Positions 1 through 9,941 of a stretch of DNA of 64,000 nt are shown here, piece by piece. The notes beneath the pieces are model-generated. The model did not search any database. It saw only the letters and a list, made by a program, of their open reading frames with translations, and was not told the DNA's origin. Position numbers and translations under genes: made by a program. This stretch comes from Opitutus sp. GAS368. Lineage in GTDB: Bacteria > Verrucomicrobiota > Verrucomicrobiia > Opitutales > Opitutaceae. The DNA is taken from the NCBI RefSeq assembly GCF_900104925.1, contig NZ_LT629735.1, positions 1 through 64,000 on the forward strand. The letters run 5' to 3'. The first letter of the stretch is position 1, and every line of letters starts with the position of its first letter.

Positions 1-1
1 G

Positions 2-2674
2 ATCCAGGTCGACCTCGACCCGCAGGCGCTGCAGGCGAAGGGCCTCACGCCCGCCGATGTCGCCAACGCGATCAACCTCCAGAACCTCACCCTGCCCGCC
101 GGCACCGCCAAGATCGGCGACCGCGAATACAACGTCCTCCTCAACAGCAGCCCCGACCTCGTCGCCGGCCTCAACGACCTCCCGATCAAGGTCGTCAACG
201 GCAGCACGATCTACATCCGCGACGTCGCCCAGGTCCGCGACGGCAACGCCCCCCAGACCAACATCGTCCGCCAGAACGGCACCCGCGGCGCCCTCCTGCC
301 CATCCTGAAGAGCGGCACCGCCTCCACGCTCGACATCATCAAGCGCGTCCGCGCCGCCCTGCCCCGCATCCAGAGCACGCTGCCGCCGGAGCTCGACCTC
401 AAGCCGCAGTTCGACCAGTCGATCTTCGTCCGCGCCGCGCTCAACGGCGTGCTGAACGAGGCGCTGCTGGCGACACTCCTCACCTCGGCGATGATCCTGC
501 TCTTCCTCGGCACGTGGCGCAACACGCTCGTCGTCGCCCTTTCCATCCCGCTCTCGATCTTCTGCTCGGTCATCACGCTGAACATCTTCGGGCAGACCAT
601 CAACGCCATGACCCTCGGCGGCCTCGCGCTCGCCGTCGGCATCCTGGTCGACGACGCCACGGTCACCATCGAGAACATCGACCGCAACCTCGGCCTGAAG
701 AAGCCGCTCATCCAGGCCATCCTCGACGGCGCCGAGCAGATCGCCATGCCGGCCTTCGTTTCGACGCTCTGCATCTGCATCGTCTTCGTCCCGATCTTCC
801 TGCTCGAGGGCACGGCCAAATACCTCTTCGGCCCGCTGGCGATGGCGGTCATCTTCGCGATGCTCGCCTCGTATCTGCTGTCCCGGACCGTGGTGCCGAC
901 CTTCGTGCATTACCTGCTGCACGGCCAGCCGGTCTTCCACGACGCCGAGGACGGTCACGTCGACCCGGGCGCGCCCAAGGGGGACATCTTCTGGCGCATC
1001 CACGTCCGCTTCAACCGCCACTTCGCCCGCCTGCGCGGCGCCTACACACGGGCGCTCGACTGGTGCCTGAACCGCAAGCAGACGATCGCCTTCGCCTCCG
1101 TCGCGGTCGTCCTGCTCACGGCCGTGCTCCTGCCCTTCCTCGGGCGCGACTTCTTCCCGATCGTCGACGCCGGCCAGTTCCGCCTCCACGTCCGCGCGCC
1201 CGCCGGCACGCGCATCGAGGAGACCGAGCGGGTCTTCACCCGGGTGGAAAACACCATCCGCGAGATCATCCCGGCGGGGGAGCTCACCGCCATCCTCGAC
1301 AACATCGGCCTGCCGGCGGGCAGCACCGCCCTCGCCTTCAGCGACTCCGTCACCATCGGCTCGGCCGACGGCGAGATCCTCGTCTCGCTCAATCCCGACA
1401 AGCACGGCTCCACCTGGGAATATGTCCGCCGCATCCGCGCGCGCCTGACCCACGACTACCCCGACTACGTCTTCTTCACGCAGCCGTCCGACATCGTCGG
1501 CCAGATCCTCAACTTCGGACTGCCGGCGCCCATCGACGTCCAGATCGCCGGCCGCGACCGCGCAACCAACTACGCCCTCGCCCAGCAGCTCGCGACCCGC
1601 ATCGCCGCCATCCGCGGCGCGGTCGACGTCCACGTCCACCAGGTCGTCAACGCCCCCTCGCTCAAGGTCAACGTCGACCGCGCGCGCGCCGAGCAGCTCG
1701 GCCTGACGCAGCGTGACGTAGCCGGCAACCTCCTCATCTCGCTCAGCGGCTCGGGCCAGTCCGCTCCGAACTACTGGCTGAGCCCGCAGAACGGCGTGCA
1801 ATACCTCGTCGCCACGCAGACGCCGCAGTTCCTCATCGACTCGATCGACGCCCTCCAGGCCACGCCGGTCGGCGTCAGCGGCCGGGCCAACACCCCGCAA
1901 ATCCTCGGCAATGTCGCCAGCGTCGAGCGCACCGTCAGCGCGGCGGTCGTCGGCCACTACAACATCCAGCCGGTCTTCGACGTCTACGCCAACGTGGACC
2001 AGCGCGACCTCGGCGGGGTCGCCACCGAGGTGCGCAAGCTGATCAGGGAATTCGAGCCGCAGCTCCCGCGCGGCAGCTTCATCACCCTGCGCGGTCAGGT
2101 GCAGAGCATGGACGCCTCCTTCATCGGGCTCGGCATCGGCGTGCTCTTCGCCATCCTGCTGGTCTACCTGCTCATGGTGGTGAACTTCCAGTCCTGGCTC
2201 GACCCGTTCATCATCATCATGGCGCTGCCCGGGGCGCTTTGCGGCATCGTCTGGATCCTCTTCCTCACGCGCACCACGCTCAGCGTGCCCTCGCTGATGG
2301 GCGCCATCATGAGCGTCGGTGTCGCCACGGCCAACTCCATCCTGCTGGTGACCTTCGCCAACGACCTGCGCAAGGAGGGCAAGGACGCCCGTGCCGCCGC
2401 CCTCGAGGCCGGGCACACGCGCCTGCGCCCCGTGCTCATGACCGCGCTGGCCATGATCATCGGCATGCTGCCGATGTCCCTCGGCCTCGGCGAGGGCGGC
2501 GAACAGAACGCCCCGCTCGGCCGCGCCGTCATCGGCGGCCTGCTGGTCGCCACCCTGGCCACCCTCTTTCTCGTGCCGGTCGTCTACGCCGCCCTGCGCC
2601 GCAAGGCCGCCCACCGCCCCGACGAGACCATCAGCGAAGAGATGGCCGAATGCCACCTCGAGCCGAAGCCTTGA
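2..2674 (+). CDS. RND efflux transporter permease, 5' end missing
   Basis: This is the C-terminal ~890 residues of an inner-membrane proton-driven RND pump (AcrB/HAE1 superfamily); the frame is open from base 2, so the start lies outside the window. Full-length members are about 1,030-1,060 residues, so roughly 150 are missing. The TM4 motif ILVDDATVTIENIDRNL, with the paired Asp that carries protons, lies near visible residues 214-230. Hydrophobic helices follow it and recur at about residues 705-890, with a large periplasmic domain between. The stop is 11 bases before the adaptor gene, so the two form an operon in permease-first order. No outer-membrane TolC-type gene follows. Substrate cannot be told from sequence. 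Confidence 0.93.
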   Translation: MQVDLDPQALQAKGLTPADVANAINLQNLTLPAGTAKIGDREYNVLLNSSPDLVAGLNDLPIKVVNGSTIYIRDVAQVRDGNAPQTNIVRQNGTRGALLPILKSGTASTLDIIKRVRAALPRIQSTLPPELDLKPQFDQSIFVRAALNGVLNEALLATLLTSAMILLFLGTWRNTLVVALSIPLSIFCSVITLNIFGQTINAMTLGGLALAVGILVDDATVTIENIDRNLGLKKPLIQAILDGAEQIAMPAFVSTLCICIVFVPIFLLEGTAKYLFGPLAMAVIFAMLASYLLSRTVVPTFVHYLLHGQPVFHDAEDGHVDPGAPKGDIFWRIHVRFNRHFARLRGAYTRALDWCLNRKQTIAFASVAVVLLTAVLLPFLGRDFFPIVDAGQFRLHVRAPAGTRIEETERVFTRVENTIREIIPAGELTAILDNIGLPAGSTALAFSDSVTIGSADGEILVSLNPDKHGSTWEYVRRIRARLTHDYPDYVFFTQPSDIVGQILNFGLPAPIDVQIAGRDRATNYALAQQLATRIAAIRGAVDVHVHQVVNAPSLKVNVDRARAEQLGLTQRDVAGNLLISLSGSGQSAPNYWLSPQNGVQYLVATQTPQFLIDSIDALQATPVGVSGRANTPQILGNVASVERTVSAAVVGHYNIQPVFDVYANVDQRDLGGVATEVRKLIREFEPQLPRGSFITLRGQVQSMDASFIGLGIGVLFAILLVYLLMVVNFQSWLDPFIIIMALPGALCGIVWILFLTRTTLSVPSLMGAIMSVGVATANSILLVTFANDLRKEGKDARAAALEAGHTRLRPVLMTALAMIIGMLPMSLGLGEGGEQNAPLGRAVIGGLLVATLATLFLVPVVYAALRRKAAHRPDETISEEMAECHLEPKP

Positions 2675-2685
2675 ACTTTCCATCC

Positions 2686-3783
2686 ATGAAACCCGCCCGC
2701 CTGCTCCCCGCTTTTGCCGCGCTCGCGGCCCTCGCCGCCACCATGCCGTCATCCGCCGCCGAGGCCGGCGCCGCCCGCCGCCCGACGGTCAACATCGTCA
2801 TCGCGCACAAGGCCGCCGCCAGCACCGACCTCGTGCTGCCGGCCGGCCTCCAGGCCTTCCAGGAGGCGCTGATCTACGCGCGCACCACCGGCTACCTCTC
2901 CAAGTGGCTCGTCGACATCGGTGACGAGGTGAAGGCCGGCCAGGTGCTGGCCGTCATCGACTCGCCGGAGGTCGACCAGCAGCTGCTCGTCGCCCAGGCC
3001 GCCCTGCTGCAGGCGCAGGCCAACGCCACGCTGGCCCGCGCCACCGCCACGCGCTGGGAGGCGCTCGGCGCGCAAAACGCGGTCTCGCACCAGGAGACCG
3101 ACGAGAAGAACGCCGCCGCCGCCGCCAGCGAGGCGAACGTCCAGGCCGCCACGGCCGAGGTCGCGCGCCTCACGCAGCTCAAGGGCTTCGAGACGGTCAC
3201 CGCGCCCTTCGCCGGCGTCATCGCCGCCCGCGGCGCCGACATCGGCACGCTCATCACCACCGACACCAACCGCCCGCTCCTCTTCCGCCTCACCCAGCAG
3301 TCGGTGCTGCGCGTCTACGCCGGCATTCCGCAGGCCTATATGCGTGCCGTCAGCCCGGGCCTCGCAGTCGACGTGCTCGCCAGCGAGTTCCCCGACCGCG
3401 CGTTCAAGGGCCGGATCGCCCGCGTCGCCGGCGCCCTCGACGCCGCGTCGCGCACCCTGCAGGTCGAGGTGCAGATCCCGAACGAGAACGGCGAACTGCT
3501 CCCGGGCATGTTCGTCCAGCTGCGCTTCAAGCTCGTCTCGCCCCAGCCGCCGCTGCTGGTGCCGTCCAACGCCACCATCATCCGGCCCGACGGCAACTAT
3601 GTCGCCGTCGTCGACGCCCAGGACAAGGTCCGCCTGCAGAAGGTCGCCTTCGGTCGCGACTACGGCACGCAGATCGAGATCACCGGCGGCCTCGCCGAAA
3701 ACGCGCAGGTTGTCGCCAACCCGAGCGACGCCCTCGTCGACGGCCAGGCCGTGGAACCGCTGCGGCCCGACACCAAGAAATAA
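2686..3783 (+). CDS. RND efflux periplasmic adaptor (HlyD/membrane fusion protein)
   Basis: The 365-residue protein bridges the inner-membrane pump to an outer-membrane channel. Residues 1-24 form a signal peptide (MKPARLLPAFAALAALAATM). The first half of the lipoyl/barrel-sandwich domain is around residues 67-100 (YLSKWLVDIGDEVKAGQVLA). An alanine-rich coiled-coil hairpin covers about 103-163, and the second lipoyl half (TVTAPFAGVIAARGADIG) follows near 170. Beta-barrel and membrane-proximal domains complete the chain. The ATG at 2686 is chosen because the signal peptide starts there; the frame is open further upstream but that part overlaps the permease. It is probably co-transcribed with the permease. 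Confidence 0.92.
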   Translation: MKPARLLPAFAALAALAATMPSSAAEAGAARRPTVNIVIAHKAAASTDLVLPAGLQAFQEALIYARTTGYLSKWLVDIGDEVKAGQVLAVIDSPEVDQQLLVAQAALLQAQANATLARATATRWEALGAQNAVSHQETDEKNAAAAASEANVQAATAEVARLTQLKGFETVTAPFAGVIAARGADIGTLITTDTNRPLLFRLTQQSVLRVYAGIPQAYMRAVSPGLAVDVLASEFPDRAFKGRIARVAGALDAASRTLQVEVQIPNENGELLPGMFVQLRFKLVSPQPPLLVPSNATIIRPDGNYVAVVDAQDKVRLQKVAFGRDYGTQIEITGGLAENAQVVANPSDALVDGQAVEPLRPDTKK

Positions 3784-3792
3784 GGTGGGATT

Positions 3793-3824
3793 ATGGAGGG
3801 CTCAGCTGGAGCTGAGCCCTCCAT
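3793..3824. terminator. Perfect 15-bp hairpin between convergent genes
   Basis: ATGGAGGGCTCAGCT at 3793-3807 and its exact reverse complement at 3810-3824 are separated by only two bases. It sits between the adaptor gene and the convergent peptidase gene, so it can serve as a bidirectional terminator. It lacks a long T tract on either side. Confidence 0.6.
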
Positions 3825-3844
3825 CAAGACAGTGCTTTACCCTC

Positions 3845-5983
3845 TCACTTCCCCCAGCCGGTGAAATGCGCGCCGAACCCCATGCGGTAGGCCCAGTCGG
3901 CGATGGTTTTGGAGACCGGTGAGGTGCCGCTGGAGCCGCCGTGACCGGCGTTGGCCTCGATGTGGATGAGCACCGGACCGGCGTCCGCCGCCACCGCCTG
4001 CTGCATCGTGGCCACATATTTGTAGGAATGCGCCGGAAACACGCGGTCGTCGTGGTCGCCGGTCGTCACGAGGACAGCCGGATACCTGGCGCCGGCCTTC
4101 ACGGTGTGCAGCGGCGAATAGGCCGCGAGATACTTGAAGCCCTCGGGCGTGTCCGAGTTGCCGTAGTCCGACGCCCAGGCGGCGCCGACGGTGAATTTGT
4201 GGTAGCGCAGCATGTCCATCACGCCGACTGCGGGCACGGCCGCGCCGGCGAGGTCGGGCCGCTGGTTGACGACGGCGCCGAGCAGCAGCCCGCCGTTGGA
4301 GCGGCCGTCGAGCACGATCTTCCGATGTGTCGTGTAGTGCTGGACCACCAGCCAGTCGGCGGCGGCGATGTAGTCGTCAAACACGTTCTGCTTGCGCTCC
4401 TTGGTGCCGGCCTTGTGCCAATCCTCGCCGTATTCGCCGCCGCCGCGCAGGCAGGCGTCGGCATAAATGCCGCCGCGCTCGATCCAGACGAGCGGCGGCA
4501 CCGCGAAGGCCGGCTTGTGCGTGATGTTGAAGCCACCGTAGCCGTAGAGCCACGTCGGCGCCGTGCCGTCGAGCTTCAGGCCCTTCTTGTAGACGAGAAA
4601 CATCGGGATCTTCGTGCCGTCCTTCGACGGGTAGAACACCTGCTTCACCTCGAATTGGGTGAGGTCGAGCGGCATCTTTGTCTCGTTGAAGACCTCCGTC
4701 ATGCCGCTGGCCAGGTCGTGGCGGAGCGTGGTGCCGGGCGCGAGGTAGGACGAGTAACTGATGAAGATCTCGGGATCCTTGAACTTGCCCGAGACGGCAC
4801 CGACCGAGCCGACGCCCGGCAGCTTGATCTCGCCCGCGGCGCTGCCGTCGAGGTTGCACAGCACCACGCGATTCACGGCGTCGTGCATGTAGGTGAGCAC
4901 GAACTTGCCGGCGGAAATGCGGACGCCCTCCATTGTGTCGGCCGACTCGGGCACCACTGTCACGGCCGGGGCCGCCGGGTGGTCGAGGTCGAGCGCGACG
5001 ATGCGGTTGCGCGGCGCGCCCTCGTCCGTGCTGAAATAGAACGTGCGGCCGGCGTTGCCGAGGAAGTTGTAGCCGCTCACGAACTGGTCGATGAGCTTCA
5101 CGACCGGGCCGTCGAACGACGGCTTCTGCGCATCGCCGAGGTCGAGATAATACACGCTGTTGCCCAGCTTGCCCGGCTGCGAAACCGAGATGAGCAGGTA
5201 ACGGCCGTCGGACGACACCGCGCCGCCGGGAAACCACGCGGGCTGGTCCGGCATCGCATACACCATGCGGTCCTCGGACTGCGGCGTGCCGACGCGGTGG
5301 TAATAGAGCTGCCGGTTCTCCAGCTTCGTGAAGACCTTCGGGTTGCCGTCGGCGGGCGCCGGGTAGCGCGAATAGAAGAAGCCTTTCCCGTCGTGCGTCC
5401 AGCTCATGCCCGTGAACTTCGCCCACTTGATCGAGTCGGGCGCGTCCTGGCCGGTGGCGACGTCGCGCAGCCGTAGCTCACGCCAGTCGGAGCCGCCGGT
5501 GGCCAGGCCGTAGCCGAGCCACTTGCCGTCGGGTGACGGCGAGGTGAGGGCAAGCGCGACCGTGCCGTCGGCCGACAGCGTGTTGGGATCGAGCAGCAGG
5601 CGCTCGGCCCCGCGCAGGCCGTCGGTCACGTAGAGCGGCGACTGGTTCTGCAGACCGTCGTTCTTGGTGTAGAAATACCAGTTGGCCTCCTTGAACGGCA
5701 GGCCGGTGCGCGGGTAATTCCACAGCTCGGTCAGGCGCTGCTTGATGACGGCGCGCTCGGGAAAGGCGTCCACGACGGAATCGGTCAGCGCGTTCTGCGC
5801 GGCGACCCACGCCTTGGTGTCGGGGGAGTCGAGTTCCTCCAGCCACCGGTAGGGATCGGCGACCTTGGTGCCGTGGTAGTCGTCGGTGTGGTCGACGGTC
5901 TCGCTGGGCGGATAACTGACGGCCGCGAGCGCCAGAACCGGCGCGAGGGCTGCCACGAGGGGAAGGCGGGCAATTTTTCGCAT
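3845..5983 (-). CDS. Prolyl oligopeptidase (S9A family), secreted
   Basis: This 712-residue serine peptidase cleaves short peptides after proline. An N-terminal signal peptide (about residues 1-21, [20 protein letters not shown]) points to export. The family hallmark DPYRWLEE follows near residue 43, then a beta-propeller region to about 430, then the alpha/beta-hydrolase domain. The catalytic triad is visible: Ser562 in GRSNGG, Asp645 in DHDDRV with the substrate-binding Arg after it, and His681 in NAGHGG. Length matches the family (~700). The gene is divergent from the membrane/spermidine-synthase fusion and convergent with the RND adaptor gene. Confidence 0.95.
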   Translation of the reverse strand: MRKIARLPLVAALAPVLALAAVSYPPSETVDHTDDYHGTKVADPYRWLEELDSPDTKAWVAAQNALTDSVVDAFPERAVIKQRLTELWNYPRTGLPFKEANWYFYTKNDGLQNQSPLYVTDGLRGAERLLLDPNTLSADGTVALALTSPSPDGKWLGYGLATGGSDWRELRLRDVATGQDAPDSIKWAKFTGMSWTHDGKGFFYSRYPAPADGNPKVFTKLENRQLYYHRVGTPQSEDRMVYAMPDQPAWFPGGAVSSDGRYLLISVSQPGKLGNSVYYLDLGDAQKPSFDGPVVKLIDQFVSGYNFLGNAGRTFYFSTDEGAPRNRIVALDLDHPAAPAVTVVPESADTMEGVRISAGKFVLTYMHDAVNRVVLCNLDGSAAGEIKLPGVGSVGAVSGKFKDPEIFISYSSYLAPGTTLRHDLASGMTEVFNETKMPLDLTQFEVKQVFYPSKDGTKIPMFLVYKKGLKLDGTAPTWLYGYGGFNITHKPAFAVPPLVWIERGGIYADACLRGGGEYGEDWHKAGTKERKQNVFDDYIAAADWLVVQHYTTHRKIVLDGRSNGGLLLGAVVNQRPDLAGAAVPAVGVMDMLRYHKFTVGAAWASDYGNSDTPEGFKYLAAYSPLHTVKAGARYPAVLVTTGDHDDRVFPAHSYKYVATMQQAVAADAGPVLIHIEANAGHGGSSGTSPVSKTIADWAYRMGFGAHFTGWGK

Positions 5984-6079
5984 CCCGCCAAAAAGAACCG
6001 GATCCGCCCCCCGCGCAAGCCGTCAGAAATCCCGGCGCGGGGTTGCGCTTCCGGCATCCCGGGGTTTTTCTCCCCCCGC

Positions 6080-8440
6080 GTGGATTCCGCCCCTCCAGCC
6101 AATGCCGACCCCCGCGAACACCCGCGCTTCCTGCCCGTGTTGCTCGCGCTTTCCGCCGGCAGCGGCTGTGCCGCGCTGATCTACGAGGTCGTCTGGTTCC
6201 AGCAACTGCAGCTGGTCATCGGGTCGTCCGCCCTCTCGCTTGCGCTGCTGCTTGGCACGTTCATGGGTGGACTCTGCCTCGGCAATCTCGCCCTCCCCCG
6301 CCTCGTGTCCGCCGCCCGCCATCCCCTGCGGGTCTATGCCCTGATTGAACTCGGCCTCGGGTTGCTGGCCATCCTGCTTTTGTTTGTGCTGCCCGCCCTC
6401 GGCCGGGATTTCCCCGGATGGCTGGGCGCCGGCCCGGCCGACGGCGGGTGGCGGGCCGGGCTGGGCGCGATGTGCCTGCTCCCGCCGACGATGCTGATGG
6501 GCGCCACGCTGCCCGCGATCGCCCGGTGGCTCGGGACCACTCCGCGGGACCTCTCGCAACTGGGACTGGTCTACGCCGCCAACACGGTGGGCGCCGTCGC
6601 GGGCAGTCTGCTCGCGGGATTTTATCTGCTCCGGGTTTACGACACGGTCGTCGCCACGCTGGTCGCGGCCGCGCTCAACGCCGTCATCGCCGCCGGAGCG
6701 CTCGGTCTCGCGCGGGGCGCGAAGGCCGGCCAGGCCGCGGCACCCGGAGCACCGTCGGCTGCGACGCTCGGGGCGCCGGCGGTGCTCGTCACGATCGCGT
6801 TGTCCGGCTTCTGCGCGCTGGGCGCCGAGGTGGTGTGGACCCGTCTGCTGTCGCTGCTGCTGGGCGCCACGGTCTATGCTTTCTCCATCATCCTCGCCGC
6901 CTTCCTGACGGGGCTCAGCCTGGGCGGGGTGGGCGGAGCGCTCATGGCGCGGCGGACGACCCGCCCGGGCTTCGCGCTGGGCTGCTGCCAGCTGCTGCAG
7001 ATCCTGGCGATCGGCTGGGCGTCGGACATGCTCGCGCGGACGCTGGTGTTCCGGCCCGTGGATTATGCCGCCGAGGCGGCGGCCGGGATCCGCTTCTGGT
7101 CCGAGCTCATTCGTTGCGGCGTCGCCATCCTGCCGGCCGCGTGCCTGTGGGGTGCGAGTTTTCCTCTCGCCCTCGCGGCGGCCGGCGGCACCGGCCGGGA
7201 CCCCGCACGAGTGGCCGGCCGCATCGGAGCCGCGAACACGATCGGGGCGGTGCTGGGCGCCGCCGTCGCCAGCCCTTGGTTGCTGCCGCTGCTGGGCACC
7301 GCCCGCACCGAGTGGCTGCTCATTGCCCTGTCCACACTCGGCGCCTTTCTGGTGCTGCGGCCGCGCCGCGCCGCGGATTGGATCATCTTCGCCGGCGCGG
7401 CCGCGCTCGGCGGGCTCGTGGGGGCCACCACCCCGGGCGTGCCGTGGCAGCTGGTCAGCTACGGCGCGTATGCGACCGCCGGCGACCAGACGGCCCGCGT
7501 GCTCTACCTCGGGGAAGGCGCCACCGCGACCGTCGCCGTCACCCAGTCGGCGGGCGGCACGAAATATTTCCACGTCAGCGGGAAAACCGAGGCCTCCAGC
7601 CATCCCCGGGACATGCGCATGCAGCGGATGCTCGGCGACCTGCCGGCGCTCGTGCACCCGGCGCCGCGGTCGGTGCTCGTGGTCGGCTGCGGCGCGGGCG
7701 TCACCGCGGGCTCGTTCGTGCCCCACCCTTCGGTCACGCGCCTCGTCATCTGCGAGATCGAGCCGCTGATCCCGCGGTTCGTGGCCCCCTTGTTCAGCGA
7801 GGAGAACCACGCCGTGCTGACGGACCCGCGGGTGGAGATCGTCCACGATGATGCCCGACATTTCCTGGCGACCACGAGCGAGAAATTCGATGTCATCACG
7901 TCCGACCCGATCCATCCGTGGGTCAAGGGCGCCGCGGTGCTGTATACCGCGGAATATTTCGCGCTCTGCCGCGCGCACCTCCGGCCGGGCGGCGTGGCCG
8001 CGCAATGGGTCCCGCTCTACAACAGCAACCGCGCCGCGGTGCAGAGCGAGCTGGCCACCTTCGGCACGGCGTTCCCCGCCGCCACGGTCTGGGGCAACGA
8101 GGGCGAGGACGGCGGCGGCTATGATGTGGTCGTGCTCGGCACGGAGGCGCCCCCGGTTCTCGACGACGGGGCGCTGCAACGGCGGCTCGACCGGCCTGAC
8201 CATGCTGGGGTGAAGGCGTCGCTGGCCGGCGTCGGCCTGGGTTCGGCCAGGGCGTTGCTCGGGATCTACGCGGGGCGCCTGGCCGACCTGCACGCCTGGC
8301 TGGCCGGCGCCGAAATCAACCGCGACCGGAACCTGCGGCTGCAATATCTCGCCGGCGCGGCGCGCAATTCCCGCGAGGGTCGCGCCGCTTATGCCGAGAT
8401 GCTGGCCCTCCGCCACCCGCCCGCCGCGCCCGCCCGCTGA
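6080..8440 (+). CDS. Multi-pass membrane protein fused to spermidine synthase-like domain
   Basis: The 786-residue protein has an N-terminal block of about 12 hydrophobic segments (residues 15-470), with an internal repeat visible as SGCAALIYEVVWFQQL early and SGFCALGAEVVWTRLL later. A C-terminal class I methyltransferase-fold domain of spermidine synthase type (about 490-725) follows. The nucleotide-binding loop VVGCGAGVTAG is near 535, the acidic CEIEPL near 558 and DDAR near 590. The expected catalytic DxxDP region reads SDPIHPW (about 606), so true aminopropyltransferase activity is doubtful. The GTG at 6080 is preferred because it starts just before the first hydrophobic repeat; no good Shine-Dalgarno is seen. 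No polyamine genes are nearby. Confidence 0.82.
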   Translation: MDSAPPANADPREHPRFLPVLLALSAGSGCAALIYEVVWFQQLQLVIGSSALSLALLLGTFMGGLCLGNLALPRLVSAARHPLRVYALIELGLGLLAILLLFVLPALGRDFPGWLGAGPADGGWRAGLGAMCLLPPTMLMGATLPAIARWLGTTPRDLSQLGLVYAANTVGAVAGSLLAGFYLLRVYDTVVATLVAAALNAVIAAGALGLARGAKAGQAAAPGAPSAATLGAPAVLVTIALSGFCALGAEVVWTRLLSLLLGATVYAFSIILAAFLTGLSLGGVGGALMARRTTRPGFALGCCQLLQILAIGWASDMLARTLVFRPVDYAAEAAAGIRFWSELIRCGVAILPAACLWGASFPLALAAAGGTGRDPARVAGRIGAANTIGAVLGAAVASPWLLPLLGTARTEWLLIALSTLGAFLVLRPRRAADWIIFAGAAALGGLVGATTPGVPWQLVSYGAYATAGDQTARVLYLGEGATATVAVTQSAGGTKYFHVSGKTEASSHPRDMRMQRMLGDLPALVHPAPRSVLVVGCGAGVTAGSFVPHPSVTRLVICEIEPLIPRFVAPLFSEENHAVLTDPRVEIVHDDARHFLATTSEKFDVITSDPIHPWVKGAAVLYTAEYFALCRAHLRPGGVAAQWVPLYNSNRAAVQSELATFGTAFPAATVWGNEGEDGGGYDVVVLGTEAPPVLDDGALQRRLDRPDHAGVKASLAGVGLGSARALLGIYAGRLADLHAWLAGAEINRDRNLRLQYLAGAARNSREGRAAYAEMLALRHPPAAPAR

Positions 8441-8493
8441 TGCCCCCGCACCTCCCGCATTGCGCTCCCGGTCATTAGGGTTTTTTGTGGAGC

Positions 8494-9156
8494 ATGAGCC
8501 GCTTGCCCCGTTTCCTCCCCCGCATCCTTGCCGCGCTGCTGCTGGCCGTCCCGGCCTGCGCCACGCCCGACCAGTGGGCCGCCGATATCGGCAAGTTCAC
8601 CGCGGCCGATGCCGCCCACCCGCCGGCCCACGGCGCGGTCGTATTTGTCGGCAGCTCCTCGATCCGCTTTTGGACAACCTTGGCGGAGGATTTCCCGGGT
8701 GTGGCCACCATCAACCGCGGCTTCGGCGGCTCCGAGCTCGCGGACAGCGTCTTCTACGCCGACCGCATCGTGATTTCCTACGCGCCACGCCTCGTGGTTG
8801 TCTACGCCGGGGAAAACGATATCGCCGCGGGCAAGTCGCCGGAGACCGTCCTCGCGGATTTCCGGGCCTTCCGCACCAAGGTCCACGCCGCGCTGCCGAA
8901 AACCCGGATCCTCTTCCTCAGTCTCAAGGAAAGCCCGGTGCGCGCCAAGGTCCGCCCGCAGGTGCTCGCCACCAACCGGCTCATCGCCGCCGATTGCGCG
9001 ACGGATGCGCGCTGCACGTTTGTCGACGTCGCCACGCCGCTGCTGGGCGCCGCTGGCGCCTACCGCCCCGAGTTGTTCCGCCCGGACCAGCTGCACATGC
9101 TCCCCGCCGGCTATGCCATCTGGACCAAGGTCCTCGCCCCCTACCTCAAACCATAA
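8494..9156 (+). CDS. SGNH/GDSL-type hydrolase, exported
   Basis: The 220-residue predicted lipase/esterase has a signal peptide at residues 1-23 (MSRLPRFLPRILAALLLAVP). The SGNH blocks are present: block I FVGSSSIRFW with nucleophile Ser in GSSS (53-56), block II glycine in NRGFGGSE, block III Asn in VYAGENDIAAG (about 105), and block V Asp198/His201 in DQLHML. It resembles the acetylhydrolase or lysophospholipase-like members, but no substrate can be assigned. The ATG at 8494 is preferred over an in-frame TTG nine bases upstream because it gives the cleaner signal peptide. Confidence 0.88.
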   Translation: MSRLPRFLPRILAALLLAVPACATPDQWAADIGKFTAADAAHPPAHGAVVFVGSSSIRFWTTLAEDFPGVATINRGFGGSELADSVFYADRIVISYAPRLVVVYAGENDIAAGKSPETVLADFRAFRTKVHAALPKTRILFLSLKESPVRAKVRPQVLATNRLIAADCATDARCTFVDVATPLLGAAGAYRPELFRPDQLHMLPAGYAIWTKVLAPYLKP

Positions 9157-9179
9157 GCAACATCACCGGCTTTGTTGTC

Positions 9180-9232
9180 GGAGCCTGCTTGCAGGCGACC
9201 TCGACGCCCTGAATCGCCTGCAAGCAGGCTCC
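9180..9232. repeat. Palindromic repeat, family A (GCCTGCTTGCAGGC type)
   Basis: Two inverted arms, GGAGCCTGCTTGCAGGCGA (9180-9198) and its exact reverse complement (9214-9232), surround a 15-base spacer. Each arm contains an internal palindrome (GCCTGCTTGCAGGC). The same arms recur at 20546-20622 and 28427-28501 with different spacers, which makes this a dispersed repeat family. It fills the gap between the SGNH and HD hydrolase genes. Confidence 0.9.
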
Positions 9233-9249
9233 TCCATTTACTACCAGCC

Positions 9250-9858
9250 ATGAATCCCGCCTCCGCCGAACGCCTGCGCCGCCAGATCGCCTTCATCACC
9301 GAGGTCGACAAGCTCAAGGACGTCTTTCGCCAGACCATCGTCACGCAGAGCCGCCGGCCCGAGAACAGCGCGGAGCACTCCTGGCATTTTGCGCTCATGA
9401 TCATCGTGCTCGCCGAGCACTCCAACCACCAGCCGCTCGACGTGCTCCGCATCCTCAAGATGGTGCTCATCCACGACCTCGTGGAGATCGACGCCGGCGA
9501 CACCTTCGCCTACGACGTGAAGAACATGGCCGACCAGCATGAGCGCGAGGCCAAGGCCGCCACGCGCATCTTCGGCCTGCTCCCGCCGGATCAGACCGCC
9601 GAGTTCCGCGCCCTGTGGGACGAATTCGAAGAACAAAAGACGCCCGAGGCGAAGTTCGCCGCCGCCTGCGACCGCTTTCACCCGATGCTGCTCAACTGCC
9701 TGACCGACGGCCATGCCTGGCAGAAACACGGCGTCACCCACGACCGCGTCCTGGCCCGCAACGCCCATGTCGCCGCCGGTTCGCAGGCCATCTGGGAATA
9801 CGCGGTCCGCTTGATCGACGACGCGGTGGCCGCCGGCCACCTCGCGCCCAAGCCCTGA
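9250..9858 (+). CDS. HD domain hydrolase (HDDC2/YfbR-like nucleotidase)
   Basis: The 202-residue protein carries the full HD metal-binding set: His43 in AEHSWHF, His75-Asp76 in VLIHDLVEIDAGD, and Asp141 in ACDRFHPML. The layout (ENSAEHSWH, IHDLVEIDAGDTFAYD) matches the HD_3 family that includes human HDDC2 and bacterial YfbR 5'-deoxyribonucleotidase, so hydrolysis of nucleoside monophosphates is likely. The ATG at 9250 begins 18 bases after the upstream palindromic repeat. It is probably transcribed alone; a short hairpin overlaps its stop codon. Confidence 0.86.
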   Translation: MNPASAERLRRQIAFITEVDKLKDVFRQTIVTQSRRPENSAEHSWHFALMIIVLAEHSNHQPLDVLRILKMVLIHDLVEIDAGDTFAYDVKNMADQHEREAKAATRIFGLLPPDQTAEFRALWDEFEEQKTPEAKFAAACDRFHPMLLNCLTDGHAWQKHGVTHDRVLARNAHVAAGSQAIWEYAVRLIDDAVAAGHLAPKP

Positions 9859-9880
9859 GCGCACGGAGATCAGTGCGCTC
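9857..9880. terminator. Hairpin overlapping the HD gene stop
   Basis: GAGCGCAC (9857-9864) and GTGCGCTC (9873-9880) form an exact 8-bp stem with an 8-base loop starting inside the TGA codon. There is no T tract, so function as a terminator is tentative. Confidence 0.35.
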
Positions 9881-9941
9881 CACCTTGGAGCCCGGGCCAC
9901 TTGGCTTGAAGCCTGCTGCATTGGGGCCGAGCACTTCCTCC

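Noticed and set aside
6023-8416. Long open frame antisense to the membrane/spermidine-synthase gene
   Set aside because: It mirrors the codon pattern of a clearly conserved gene on the other strand; GC-rich third positions leave such shadows. The same applies to long antisense frames opposite the mdtB-like gene, the S9 peptidase gene, ileS and acnA.
8485-8493. TTG at 8485 as start of the SGNH hydrolase
   Set aside because: The ATG three codons later gives a cleaner signal peptide and TTG has no better ribosome-binding site.
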